A program made the translations under genes and the position numbers. 64,000 nt of DNA, from positions 125,064-189,063 of the forward strand of contig JTDE01000998.1 in the NCBI GenBank assembly GCA_014338405.1. The letters run 5' to 3'. Below are positions 51,001 through 63,419 of this stretch, piece by piece. Below the pieces are notes generated by a model, which saw nothing but the letters and a program-made list of their open reading frames with translations, searched no databases and was not told the origin of the DNA. The stretch is from Paragonimus skrjabini miyazakii (taxonomy: Eukaryota > Platyhelminthes > Trematoda > Plagiorchiida > Troglotrematidae). Each line of letters begins with the position of its first letter. The stretch's first letter is position 1.

Positions 51001-52289
51001 TTTATAATCCTAGCCTGATATTTACACTGGAACAAAACAGAGGTTACTTCCGGTCAGATTTTCGAGATATTTTTGAGTGAAAGCTTGACAGCCAATTTCT
51101 GAAACTTGGCTCCAAATACATCAGTCAATGAGACTGAAAAGAGTAATATTTTCAAATAACCTGTGATCAGTTATCGAGTAAACCCGGCAGACTGACTAAG
51201 ATATTTTTTGAACCTAATGACAGAAATAAAAGATGAGGTATCCAACAGATGATGGATATCTCTGTTAGGCCTCCCATACTTGTGTCACTCTGATCAGTAG
51301 CGGATTTACTATGCAATTCAATGGACGTCTGAAACCAACGAGTAACTTGGGGACTTCTTTCCGAAGTAGAAACCAGTGACCACTTTAGTGCTTCAGAACG
51401 GTAGCAAATATGAAAATGTTCAATTTCAAATATTTACACTAACAACACCACTGTAAATGCCAACATATTTTTCAACAGGTTTTCCCTTTAAACATTTTGG
51501 TTTTCCAAAAGCGATGACATATTAAGTAAAAGTATTTGTTAAAACGCACTTAGAATTTCCCATTGTGATTTTACTAATGAGTAAGCCTAAATAACCACTA
51601 TCAACCTTGTGAGGCCTGTACACCTAATAGTGTAAATATTTGCCTACTTATATTGGAAGTTCCAACTTGAACAGTTTGCTCTAAATCGCTATTCGTGAGG
51701 TCTGCTCACTCCGGATAGACCACCTTTCATCTATCGTTGGACAGGATTCAATAGGAAATGATCAAATGAAAATGTTGGCTATCACAACTCTAATCCGAAG
51801 GATTTGATAAATGCTCGATTAGATGCAAGGTTTTAGTCAATATTCAGTCAGTATGCTATGTGTCCGTACTTACATGTTAATGTTGTGACTGTAAAACAAC
51901 TTAAATCAGTGGGAATCTGATGTGCGTCTTCAAACAGATATTAAATGTTTCAGGGTCTTGTTCATTCCCACATACGCTAACCAATCACTTGTTCCTGAAA
52001 AGTCACCCATCTGCTTTAATGTACTGTGAAATTACATCAACAGTTGGTGTAATTTACTCAACATACACATAATTTGTGGGCTTGCGTATGTCACGGAAGT
52101 ATTACCTTGGAAATTGTCAGGAATAAACGGTTATCAGGCTAGAAAGTTAGGGGACTTTAAGCAAACTGACTGTTCGAATTCTGTGAAGCGTTTAACTATT
52201 CAATAACATCTTATTAGGTATGGTCAAGTTATGACTTCTAATACTTCTTTCCAGAGGGGGCAACCTAACTTGTCCAAGTGAATGTAAAG
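48089..52289. other. Presumed intron following the channel exon; no exon recognised
   Basis: I looked on the plus strand for DEG/ENaC ectodomain or TM2 wording. An acceptor-like ttgcag at 48871-48876 is followed by only seven codons (GVHFINS) before a stop. The frame at 49750-49938 does not resemble the family. Confidence 0.5.
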
Positions 52290-52390
52290 GGGTAATGAAG
52301 ATTCGGGAATTTGGGTTATTTCAAAATTGAACACCACCCACACTTGATCGCAGCCTTCGCATTCAAATAAGCCTGTCGACTGAGGTAAGG
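52290..52390 (-). mobile_element. Ribozyme-SINE 3'-end fragment
   Basis: attgaacaccacccacactt, gatcgcagccttcgcattc and cctgtcgactg match the SINE tail (38860-38905) on the minus strand. The hammerhead and head are absent. Confidence 0.6.
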
Positions 52391-53249
52391 TGCAAGTGTA
52401 TGTGCTGTGTATGCATGGTTCAAAATGAGTGCGACGTGATAATAATTATAGGTTAAGAGTGTTTAGAACATCAGTTCATAATAAATCTTATGTACGGTGT
52501 AGCACACAATGTAACTGTTCCGTAGTAACCCCGTGGAAAACCACGAGCAGTAATTTCGAAAATTTATGCTATACAGCGAGGTTAAAATAAGCGAGATCAA
52601 TTGATAAGCTTTCATACATACGCTACTTAAATTTGGGAGCATAAACGGGAAGATCTACCTATTGAGCAAAGCAGCATCTAACAATCCACCTCAGTTCGAA
52701 CTCTCTATACACAGCATACTTTATGTGTGTTGCTTTTTAAGGTGTTCTCAGAACTAGTTTATCTCAATTCGGCTGCATCGTTCTCTATGCAACTTGGATC
52801 CTACTGTTGTGCGTTCTCAAAATGTAAGTGGGCTCCAACTTTGCGTACATTTATCACAATTGCGGTTTCAAAAGGTATCACTTAAATTGGACGAGGTGTG
52901 GTGTTTTTACAAATTCGCTCACCAAGATCCAATCAGATAACTGATTGGTCAGTTTAAAATCCCCCAGTTTAGTAGTACCCAGGAATCAACAAAAACAAAT
53001 GCTCACAATTCTGCCTATTTAAGGTCTATCAATTACATGTTCCGGTGCATGAATGGAAATCGAAAGTGGCTGCACTGTGTACAAAAGTTGTTCAACTCAA
53101 GAAATGTCACGAGTTAAACAGTGCACGGCCGGGTAGAGTAAATTAAGACTGCTATTCGTATACACCTATCGCTTTTTGCTAAACGGTATCTGCATTGGTC
53201 TACTTGTCGTAGTTCGCACTTGCAAGTCAATGAAGAATGAATTGTATAA

Positions 53250-53535
53250 ATTAGACATCATTCACAACTGATCGCAGCGGTCAAATTTTCAGACAGCCAT
53301 TAGTGAAAAGTAACACTACACTCAAGGTTTGCTCTTGTTACGATTCATCATTAGTACATATCTTTGCCATGGCCAAGATTTGTAAACTGGTCACGTTTTT
53401 ATGAGGCAGGCGTATTGATCACTGTGCCACAGTTCTCATAGTATTCACGACAGGATTGTCATACACAAACGCTCAACCGCCTCCGCTTGTGGATAATGTT
53501 CAGATTACCGGATATAGAACCTATCTTGTTGACTG
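53250..53535 (-). mobile_element. Ribozyme-SINE copy, minus strand
   Basis: Near full length: tail (catcattcacaactgatcgc), hammerhead remnant, atctttgccatggcc, B-box region, A-box (tggcacagtga on the minus strand), then acaaacgctcaaccgcctcc and gcttgtggataatgttcag. Diverged, but the order is complete. Confidence 0.75.
53313..53357 (-). ncRNA. Hammerhead ribozyme fossil in SINE
   Basis: Stem I gtacta/tagtgt is still pairable, but the core reads ATGATGA, stem II is imperfect and the G of GAAA is lost. The cleavage triplet is changed to GTG. Inactive. Confidence 0.5.
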
Positions 53536-56500
53536 CTAATCAGTAATCTTCAGTTGTTCTGGTAGCTAACTCCGTATTCGTAATCTAGATGGGGTTCGCT
53601 GCAATTGCCACTTCATGCCCAACGAGATGGATATTCGTAGTACGCTTACTGTTGAATCTTTAGAGGCATGGAGACCTACCATCTATCCGTTCACGCATAC
53701 CTTCTGATCCAATTTGTGATTTTAGACGTGTATGCGTCGTATGAAGTGACTAAGAACACACTAGAGGTGTTATGTCAATACCCAAGTGGAACATAGTGAC
53801 AACACCGCGGAGATGTTCTTGGTATTTAAATGTATGCCACACCATCCTCGGACTGCAGCTAACTGATTGTATGTGTGCCTGTGTATTTGTTCCCATGCAT
53901 TCCGCCTACAATGAAAAGGCTTAAGTGGTCTTAACTGACTGTTCTAATGGCAATTTTAATGCGGAACCTTTGGGTTTGTCATACCGGTACCGCTAAATTC
54001 GGTTATTTAATCGAGTAGGCTTAGACTTAGTTGCACTAATCACGGGCATTCTGCAAAACTCATGTATACTCTGTTGTCGTTATCGTTAATAGAATGACAA
54101 CACCATGATGGAACGTTTTTATTACAACAACATAAACACAAACAGGTACAGATCAGTCAGTTCAAAGTTAGGCAGTACGCACTGTATGAACAAGGGACGT
54201 GTGTGCGATTAGTTCTCACGATCGATAAGATGGCCGATCCAAATGGTTGTCGATTGATCGACAGACGCACACCGTCGATGACGCATCATCCTGAAGTAGA
54301 AGTGTTGAACGAATAATTATAAATTAATATTAACGAAGTAGATGTTTTACCGTTTCAAGTATACAGAAAACTACATCAAACCTAAGGCTGACAGTGTGAT
54401 ATATGGCGATTTATTCTATTTACAGGAAGTCTTATACACGCCATAATTGCACGCAGTTATGTTTCGATTAAAAATGTCAACGAAAAATCAAACACTCTGG
54501 CTCTCCCTACGAGTTTCCACTTATTTCCCGATTCACTTATGACATACGATTTGTTGTATGGTGACTTACGTACACTATGTAAGTAATTATTAACGTATTT
54601 CAAAATAAATATAACCGTTTCAATATACGTAAATTGGTGCGATCGTTATAAATACCAGAAAGAATGGCGATGCAGATAATCATCTTTTGAAAGCGTAACT
54701 CAAAACTGAAGCGATGTTAACTAGTTCTTTTGTGACGAAAACGAACTAGTTTTATACGTTCCATGAAACAACTTGCAAAAATAAACGCAAACTTAATTTT
54801 TTTTTAAAATTCATTCTAATCGTAAAATTACTTTCGATTTACAGCATTCTAAATTCCGACAGTTAGTGGATCTTGGTATCCAGCGGATACGTTTGTTTAT
54901 TTCGTGGGGTACAGCGTGCAACCGTCATGTACATATGAATGAAGTTCTACCAACTCGCTACGTTACGTTGCGTTGAAGTGAACCAAAGTGCCAGATGAAA
55001 CGCCTGTTCACTTGGAAGTGTTTTTAATGGTGTACATACGAGCAGATGACGGACGTACACCCGTTCCGCTTTTCCCTTAACTTCGATCTGTTTTTTGCTG
55101 TTATTCCTCGTACGCATACAGTAGTACTCTTCCAACGTACACTAAACTGACAATTACATTTCGCTCCTTAACGTTCTGGCAAACAAACTGTTATCTGCTG
55201 TCTATTCGCCGGCCTACTGAACATGCTTTCTCAACTTCATACGATCTACTCGTTGATTACAGTTTCTTGTGTGGCACCATTGAGTTCATTAAGAGTTCTC
55301 TGTTATTCATCTATCCATTTTCATGATCCACCTTCAGTCTGTTTCATCCATACTGCGACATGTACCATCTCCAGTGTGATTACCAATTGGTTCGCTGTTT
55401 AGTTCATAGCCTAGTGTGTTGCAGTCTTTAGACTCAACTAAGTCGAATCAGTTGACTATCTCTTCGTTGATGATCAGTAGGATAAACGTATTGCAAATTC
55501 TGTTAATCGCTATTTGCAAAATAATAATTAAGACATCCAATCCTCATTGTTAATAACGTTATTAATAGCAAACAGATTTTATGTCGTTTTCAGAAAGATT
55601 GTGACTAGTTTATTGTATAAGAAAACCACTTTTTCATAGATTGGGAGAAAATTCAAAAGTGTTCATATAACCCTACGTGTTCCAATTATTGTCAGTAATT
55701 ATATTTCGTATATCGGCCAACACTTTTGTCTCACTCATACTGATTAGTATGGTTTTTAGATGCTCACAGGGATAAACCGCACTTAGGAATTAAACCGTTT
55801 GCTAAGGTAATCTTGTCAAAAATCTACTGATATTAAGTAGTTTGGGAACAATTTTCAAGTCATCAACAAGTGGGTTCATTGTTGTCGCTCACCATTGACC
55901 CGGTGGCTTCTTCGTTCTAACTGAAATTAATGCATACGGATGTGAATGCACTCAGCTACTCAAGGTTCATGGTTCCAAAGGATAATAACAATGTATGAGG
56001 AGTGAAGGGGAGGGGAAGAATCAACTATACTCCTTAAATAAATTAGTTGTTTCGCTTAAGGTGAAAAGTTCTTTGGTCAGCACTGCAACTTACCGTGAAA
56101 AACCCAGCCATGTAACTGTTTGCCCGACTTATTACATCTGTTGATATATCTAGTGATAACCTTACAGATCGTTCTGAAGAAACATACTGTACACTGTTTT
56201 ATATTTTTCTCGTTTTCTGCTGTCAACGGTACATCCAAGATCAATCTCAGTTGAAATAATCGCAGTGTAACAGCTCATTGTAACTTTGTTTCATGCGCAC
56301 CCATTCTAATGTCCGCAGATTTCTAGTTGTCAAATATTCATACTTTGTTCTCTTCAGGAAGTCGGTTCACAAAACATACAATATTGTTTGCTGTTACATC
56401 ATACCACAATTTGGTGAGTAATCACGTTCTCACGTGATATCTTCCATAGACCGCGATTGCTGCACATCTTCCATACTTAAACCACATAGCAACTTTCTGA

Positions 56501-59500
56501 ATGTTTCATTCTCACACAGTGTTGATAAATCTATACAAGCCAGCCTACCATTTATAAACACAGATAAACATTTTGCTTCCATTCCTCAGCATCATTCAAC
56601 TTGGTCTCTGTGTATTGTCGTAATCAGAAACATGAGAAACAGATAGTAACTGTAGATGAATGTTTGCTGATTAGACTGGTTGCTAAGAGTCGCTAGCAAG
56701 CCTTCATTTTTGTCATTCTAACGGGAAGCGGAAGGAGACTGATACAACATTTGCTGAGGCCATGCATAAATAGTCGTGTATATTTCAATTACTTGTTCTT
56801 GAAATTAATTGAGAGTTTCCAAAGTAAAGTTTTTAGCAGCATGCTATTAAATGCAATTAAAATTTTGAAAAATTTTGTCTGCTTTTTTCCTGTGCATTTA
56901 TTTTTGTGTCACATCTAACTCATATTCTCATAAAGTAACTAATTTGTCTGCTGTGCGATTACCACCATATTGAGTGCAATCAAACTGTTATTATTAAACG
57001 ATCAACGGTAATTATTTGTGAATAATTCACAGTCTGGGAAGTTGCCTCGTGAAGTAACTTATAAACCGTCCTATTGACCACCAATATTAGGAATTCCCAG
57101 AAATCTGAAATCATACAAGTGAGCAAACATGCTCAGCACTGTTTGGGCTGTTGGTAAATCATAAGAAATTCAATTAATTTGACATTTTAATTCGGACAGA
57201 CACTTTAGTTCGCCTTGTTCAGAAGGATGATATTGCCAGTGTTTATCCGTAATGCACAGTTATGCCCTAAGCAAAATTTGAATTTTGGTTAAAGTTTCCA
57301 TGAGATTGCCGAATTTGCCTGTGTCGCACCGTTTTACCAAATGCTCCGAACTGTTATTTAAGACAGCAAATGATATCAGCTTTAAATCAAACGCATTTTT
57401 ATCACAAAAACATAATACGACATCAAACCGTAGGACGGTATTTACACAATAATATGCCCAACGGATTTGACAACTTACCTTTGCGTTCCGGCTAGGAAGA
57501 TGATATAAGTATACCGTTGAGTTGAGTGCTTGATGAGTAAGACCCACAAGTTGGGCAATTAAGAAAATTTACGAAATAACGTTAAATTTGTCATCTGTCA
57601 TCCAAAACAGTGATAAACCTACATTGTTGTAAAGAGATGCCTGTACCACTAACATAGCTTTCGGAACGCAAGACTAGTTGCGGATTAGTGAATCTGATCC
57701 TATCAGTTGGTTATGCTAAAACCTCAAGGTTAACCAAACTTGGAGATCATGGAGACTATTGTTTAAGCACGCAATATGAATCATTCAAACTTACTGATGG
57801 AAAGAGTAAATAAGGGAAACCTATCACTGAACAAAGAAATGAAACATAACTGGTCTTGCAGGTATGGGAATAGAATACAAGAATGAAAATGATGAAATTT
57901 GGAGTTTAATTGTTTACCAGTTGCACACCCCTTTCCGTTCAAGTTGAAAACGTTCTAAGCCATCCTCGTTTGTCACAAAGCTTGTGTTATGTTCATAATA
58001 AAATAGGCTCAAGTAAAGCTACTGACAATCAATTTAAATCAATGAAAATATTTTACAGTTATTGCTAGGAAAAAAACATGACATCAAAGCTAAGAGGAAG
58101 AATTTCCGGAACGTTTTACTTCGACCTTTCTTCACTCCAAACTCTGTCTACCATCGGAGACAAACTATTTACAGACGGTCACGAGGACAGTTATGAGGCT
58201 CACGAAAATCACATTACCAGAGAAACCTGTTTATTTTACAGTATCCTTTCATATGTCACGGATAACTTCAATGAATCGCTCACACATTAGGCAGATCGGT
58301 AGATCTCCATCCAATAGTAAAACCAAACGCCTAAGGGGTCGGGGGGCAGACTGCGGAGTGCATTGAATATCATTACATTTGCAACCTGGTTGGAAACACG
58401 GTGCCACCTTCGTTGACTAAAAATGATCAGGAGGTTACACATATGAGATTCGATTCTTAAGCACTTGTCGCACTTAACCCCACAGTTTAACAGACATGCA
58501 CCTACGCCAGTTCTTTGTGTCAATTTGTTTTTGTGATCAATGATTGCATATTCATGGTGAAGTAACTCACCTGGCGTTTCTTTTTATTTAAATCAATTTG
58601 CGTTGTTTAAAGTGAATGACAGTTTGTTACAATTTGGTATTTGACTACCATAAAGATAGAACCATATTGTAAAAGATTGTCTTACTTAATGTATAAAATC
58701 ATGAACTTAAGAATATGTGAACTCAGAAGAAATAACTCAATTAAATCAATCTCACAAGTTTGTAATCAGTTGCTTAAGGTCTAAATTCATTTTGACTTCC
58801 TCACCATACTGACTGTTCTGTATCAAAACGAATATGTACAGCTACATATTTAACATCCAGTCAGTCTATGCTTCATTCAGTTTGTTTGCATAACGAGTCT
58901 GTTGACTGTTATCAACACTTTTCTTCTGGTTACTAACGTCAGTACTGTGTGACATGAGCTAGTCCGGCCAACTCTGTAAACGAGTTTTCGGAAGTAAACC
59001 AGATTTCTGGAACTTTGATCGGTAGTACATTTACACGCTACCGAATATTGCAACTGTTGATTGTCTTCTCGCAGTCTTTGTCAGTAGGCCTCCCAATTAT
59101 CGCATTCACTTTTTCATGGAGAAAATGTACCGTAACATAAAACTGTGTTGCTCAACTGAATTTTGAATGAGTGTTTATTTACAATTGTTTGATGAAAACT
59201 ACGGAAAAATGAAAGGTTTGCTTCCATTTAATGAGATGTATGGGATATCTACTTCACATCGACGGTGTCCACTGTCCCTCTTAAGGATTAGGGAAAACAA
59301 GAAATTAATCGAATTAAAGTTGTCCATTTACGGTGCTGTTTGTTTTCCTTCACCAGAGCTAGATTTTCTTCTAGAACCAAAACCAAAAGCACATCAAACG
59401 AATTAACGAATAGCGAGTTGGGACGTTAAGCTCAATAACAACCGGCACCATTACTGTGGACATTTTGTACATCAGCGACCGTGGTAAAAAACACGAAAAC

Positions 59501-59574
59501 TGTGCTCTGTGTGAATCAGAAGGTAAATATTCTAAGTTTACCTTGCGCCTACACTGCGCAAAGTGAAGTTAATT
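53536..59574. other. No supported gene
   Basis: About 6 kb of AT-rich DNA with short frames. The frames at 56434, 57260, 58078 and 59167 have no recognised motif. Confidence 0.6.
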
Positions 59575-60035
59575 CCAATTTGAACATCACTCACAATTGA
59601 TCGCAGCTGTCGCACTCCCATAGAGATTCCAGTCGGCCCCTTTCGAAATGAAACACTAGACTCGAGTTGCACTCTCATTAGAGCTCATCAGTAGTGCATA
59701 GAATTCCGACCACACTTTGATGAGGAACCGTGTTTACCACTGCGCCATTCACCTCACAGTAGGCACGACCGAATTATTATATGTGAACGCTCAGCCACTT
59801 TCGCTTGTGAGTAGTGATCAGTTTATCCGATCGCCTCGAGAGGAGACACAGTAACTGTCCTGTTAACTCCAATCGATAACCCCGCGATTGGGACCTCCTG
59901 GACAGGTCGACATTTCCTATCTCATTGAACCTGCTGAGCGATATTTCAGATTACTGATGAGTAGTCGAGGATTTGGTCAATTTCATGTTGAACATTAGAG
60001 CTGCGATCAATTGTGGATGATGTCCAACTCGTGAT
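59575..60035. mobile_element. Ribozyme-SINE copy with inverted rearrangement
   Basis: A minus-strand copy (about 59575-59895): tail, hammerhead, head with a good A box (tggcgcagtgg on the minus strand, 59741-59751), cgcctcgagaggagacacag and ttaactccaatcgataac. About 20 bases between hammerhead and B box are deleted at 59700/59701 compared with the 39-kb copy. After 59895 follow a second minus-strand tail piece (gagtagtcgaggatttggtc) and a plus-strand SINE end (gctgcgatcaattgtggatg), so the inverted arm has collapsed. Confidence 0.8.
59653..59697 (-). ncRNA. Hammerhead ribozyme in SINE, one core mutation
   Basis: Stem I gcacta/tagtgt pairs with one G-U, CTGATGA is intact (59685-59691), stem II gctct/agagt with loop aatg forms, stem III is ctcgag and the triplet is GTC. 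The second core strand reads GCAA instead of GAAA (59667-59670), an invariant adenine lost. Structure is otherwise the best match to the family consensus. Confidence 0.8.
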
Positions 60036-60889
60036 TAATTCACTTGATGAACTTAGCTCACACAGAATAATGAATAAATGGACTATTTTCTCTGACTGCA
60101 TTGAGTTATGAGGTGTGCACTAGATTAACACCAGCATTGGTTCTTTACACAAACCACATATGAGGTGATTATTTTTTTTCAAGTAAAAACTCTGTGCGGT
60201 GCAGGCTTCTAGTATAGGTATCATAAAACCAATTCAACAAGTCCTACCTCTATCTAAAGAGTTAGAAGAAATGAAATGATGAAAGAAAGGTGAGAGTTTC
60301 ATAGGTGAACTCAGTGTTTCTGCTTTCATTAGTTGGCTGTTCACCGATCTTGGCAATTAGGTTGCAGACACCACATCACCAAACGGGATGATTTTATCAG
60401 TGCTTAGGTGTTTCGGCGTCTAGGCTTGAGCGTGGAGAACGGTGAAGCTTGGTAGGTGCTTGCTCTTATATACAGGAGAGAATTAACCTTTGTATCCGAA
60501 TTCCGATTAGTTAGTTCTTGTTCATTCGAAACTTTGAACGGAAGTTCGATTGGTCACTCTATGCGGTATCTATGAAGTAGCATTATCCGCCATATATACG
60601 TTCATTTTATAAAACAGTGGCTTCTGTAGTTTTTGACGAAACGATAATAATCAGCTTGTCTCAATACTCCTAGTATGTCGTCAGTGTTAACTGATATAGA
60701 CTTAAAACAACGCACAAGCGATCACAGCCTTCTTGTTCACATAGAACAATCACAAAATTTGAAGCTTAAGACTCATTTTTCTATCCTATGAATCGTTTGT
60801 AATTTATATTTGTCTTAACGTATATCCACAATAATTACTACGTTATTTAAGAGACCAACACGAGTAGACAAAAGGTTGACGTCTTGCAG
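60036..60889. other. No supported gene
   Basis: Nothing beyond short frames. Confidence 0.55.
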
Positions 60890-60973
60890 TACCCGTCTTC
60901 TCATGGTGCTGGATATCTAGACGACTGAAAAATTAATGTTTCCATTCATACCACTGTTCAGAGGCTAAAAAGC

Positions 60974-61622
60974 GTACATTGCGAGATTCGAATATTTCGT
61001 TTATTCTCATCCGTCGATTATATAAAGCATTCGGTTACATAGGTTTAGCGAATCATGACAAAATAACAAGATGAACGCACGTCATTTGTGTTCAATCAGA
61101 GATGGGTAAATGGTTACACTGCCACGGTGACGAAATTGATTGCACCCGCGTCTTTTGCTAAAAGAAGGCCGATGCATGACGCTGGATCAACAACGTATCG
61201 GCGAACAGCAAAATATCAGGGTGGCGGTCTCTCAATAAGAACTTTTATGACCTGACGGGCTCAGCCACATGATCTCTTGTGATTACGTGTTTCGCGATTG
61301 ATGATGCCGGATTTCTGTTTGGGTGTTGGTTTGCTGACCCGCTCTGAGGCACTGTCTGTACAAGCCATTTGGGGACGTGCTCCGCCTTCCTCTGTCGTCA
61401 ATTTCGGTCCGTTTTGCCGATATGTGTCACCGTAACCGCAGGAAAACTGATAGATGATATTTCGTTACCGTGGCAGTGAAACCATTCACCCAACCCTGAT
61501 TAAACACAAGTGACGTTCGTTCATTTCGTTCTTTTGTCACGATTCGTTAAACCTATGTAACCGAATGCTTTACGTGATCGACTAATGAGAATAAACGAAG
61601 TGCTTGGACCTCGCAGTGTATG
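60974..61622. mobile_element. Foldback element with ~160-bp inverted repeats
   Basis: 60974-61136 is the reverse complement of 61459-61622 with few mismatches; blocks include gcattcggttacataggttt and cactgccacggt. Weaker inverted similarity may extend outward to about 60890 and 61700. The ~320-bp centre is less AT-rich and has no long ORF. Long inverted ends around a non-coding core suggest a non-autonomous DNA transposon (MITE or foldback type). No clear target-site duplication was found, so superfamily is unknown. Confidence 0.75.
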
Positions 61623-61700
61623 TCTTCTTATCGTCTCAATGTATTGGATAACGGGAACTCAATGTTTCAACTATTGTTGACAGGGTCCTCGTTACAGACA

Positions 61701-63419
61701 ATATGTGACTGAGGTACACAGCAGCATGAAAATGGACACACGAGCACTGGTTGGTTGTGGACTGGCAGTTTGTCTTCCAGGCACAATCTTAACTACGGCA
61801 TTGTTGTGAACCAAATTCTCTAAATTATCGTCTAACTAACTGTTTTACATGTGACAGGAATATAAATCGGTAAACAACTTTCTGGCATTCTTACTAAAAG
61901 TTTATATCTAAGCTTTGCCCAAGCATAACTTACATCGTCGTTGATTTTCGAGAAACCCCAAGGGAAAAAATTGACAGGGGAATATTATTGATTTTACCCA
62001 CTTTGGTTAAAACTTTAGTCACCGCATTTTCATAGGTGTATTTCGTCCAACACAAGCTTGCGCGGGTTGAACAATGGTTAAAGAGCAAACTGTGGGTTTT
62101 AAGCATTTGGACAATAAATAGTTGTGGTATACAAATCATCTTGTTGACATACAAAGTGCAATAGTGTTTAGATAAACGGAGCAAGATAAATTACTTGACA
62201 GTTGCGAAAGTTCAGCATATTTAACTTCCTCCACAGTTACATTGAAGAATTGCTAACCGTTAAGATATTCTGGTTGTTTGAGCAATATAGAAGAGAAGTT
62301 TTGACCGTAAGAGACTGGCGTCAACCCCTCATTGCCGAGATGAGCAGCAACAAATCTCTGCAAGTTGACTTGATGTATAATGAGCAAACGGTCAGCATAG
62401 ACCAAAGAGGCGTCCGACGCGAGTCTAATCAATGGTAAAACCAAATAATTGAGGGGAAGCCTGAGGTATCTGAAAACAACCGTCCCGACGATCAGCACTT
62501 AACCATTGTCTAGTCTTATGATAGGCGATCAATCAGGGAACTGGGCACTAGTCACCAAGGTTGAAACGCAAAACGGCCTGAACATTCTGCTCAAGAACAA
62601 GGTGCAAATAGGTGTACCGTAAGGTTCATTCAAGAACATTAGACCATGATATTAGTCATTTGAGCCAAATGAGCGTTTCGCCATATTGGAAAACAAATCC
62701 AGATACGAGGACGACCGAAGTATATAAATCGACTGCGGAAACAGCCACAGAACCGTGTACCACAGAAAACTGATTTCTAGCTTCAGAAATTGCATAATTT
62801 ACACTATTTTTATTTGTCCGTTTGGAAAAGGATGGTTTATTGTGGCGACGGGCAAGCGTTAACTCTAGCGAAGAATTATTTTATCAACAGCTCAAATAAC
62901 AGCTGCGATTGAACTGCTTAACCGATTTTTCATGCACATATCTGATAAGGTTTTCAAAAATTTGAAATTCCGCGAAGAAACTTGATTGTGACTAATAACA
63001 GAACACTGGACAGACATTCATTTGGACATATCTATCGCGTAGCTACACTGCACTGTTAACATTAACACGCACGAATCACGTGATACCTTCGCGTTTTCAG
63101 ACCAGATCACAGTGTTTTGCATCGCTTACTAGATTTGTTTCGAGGTAAGCTATTAAACAAGCTGAATGGCGTTTGTTTAAATGATTGATCACTGATCATG
63201 TCAAAGCTGAAATTCCTGTAATAGATTATTCGGGGTTGGAGGTAGGGGTGATTCAAAGCGGAAATCCCAAAGATATAGAATCCTGTTGCACAGAACATAT
63301 TGCAGTGTACGGAACCTGTAAAGTGATACACTATTTAAAATACCTCTCCAGAATCAGACGGAGTTTCTTTGGTCACTCTCAAGGACAAATGTAATTTTGA
63401 CGGCTGCTTTCATAGTGTT
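61701..63419. other. No supported gene
   Basis: Opposed frames at 62202-62498 and 63107-63394 are overlapping shadows without motifs. Confidence 0.55.

Noticed and set aside
51236..51275. gaggtatcc...ggatatctc inverted repeat
   Set aside because: Short, with a mismatch and no context; expected by chance in a window this size.
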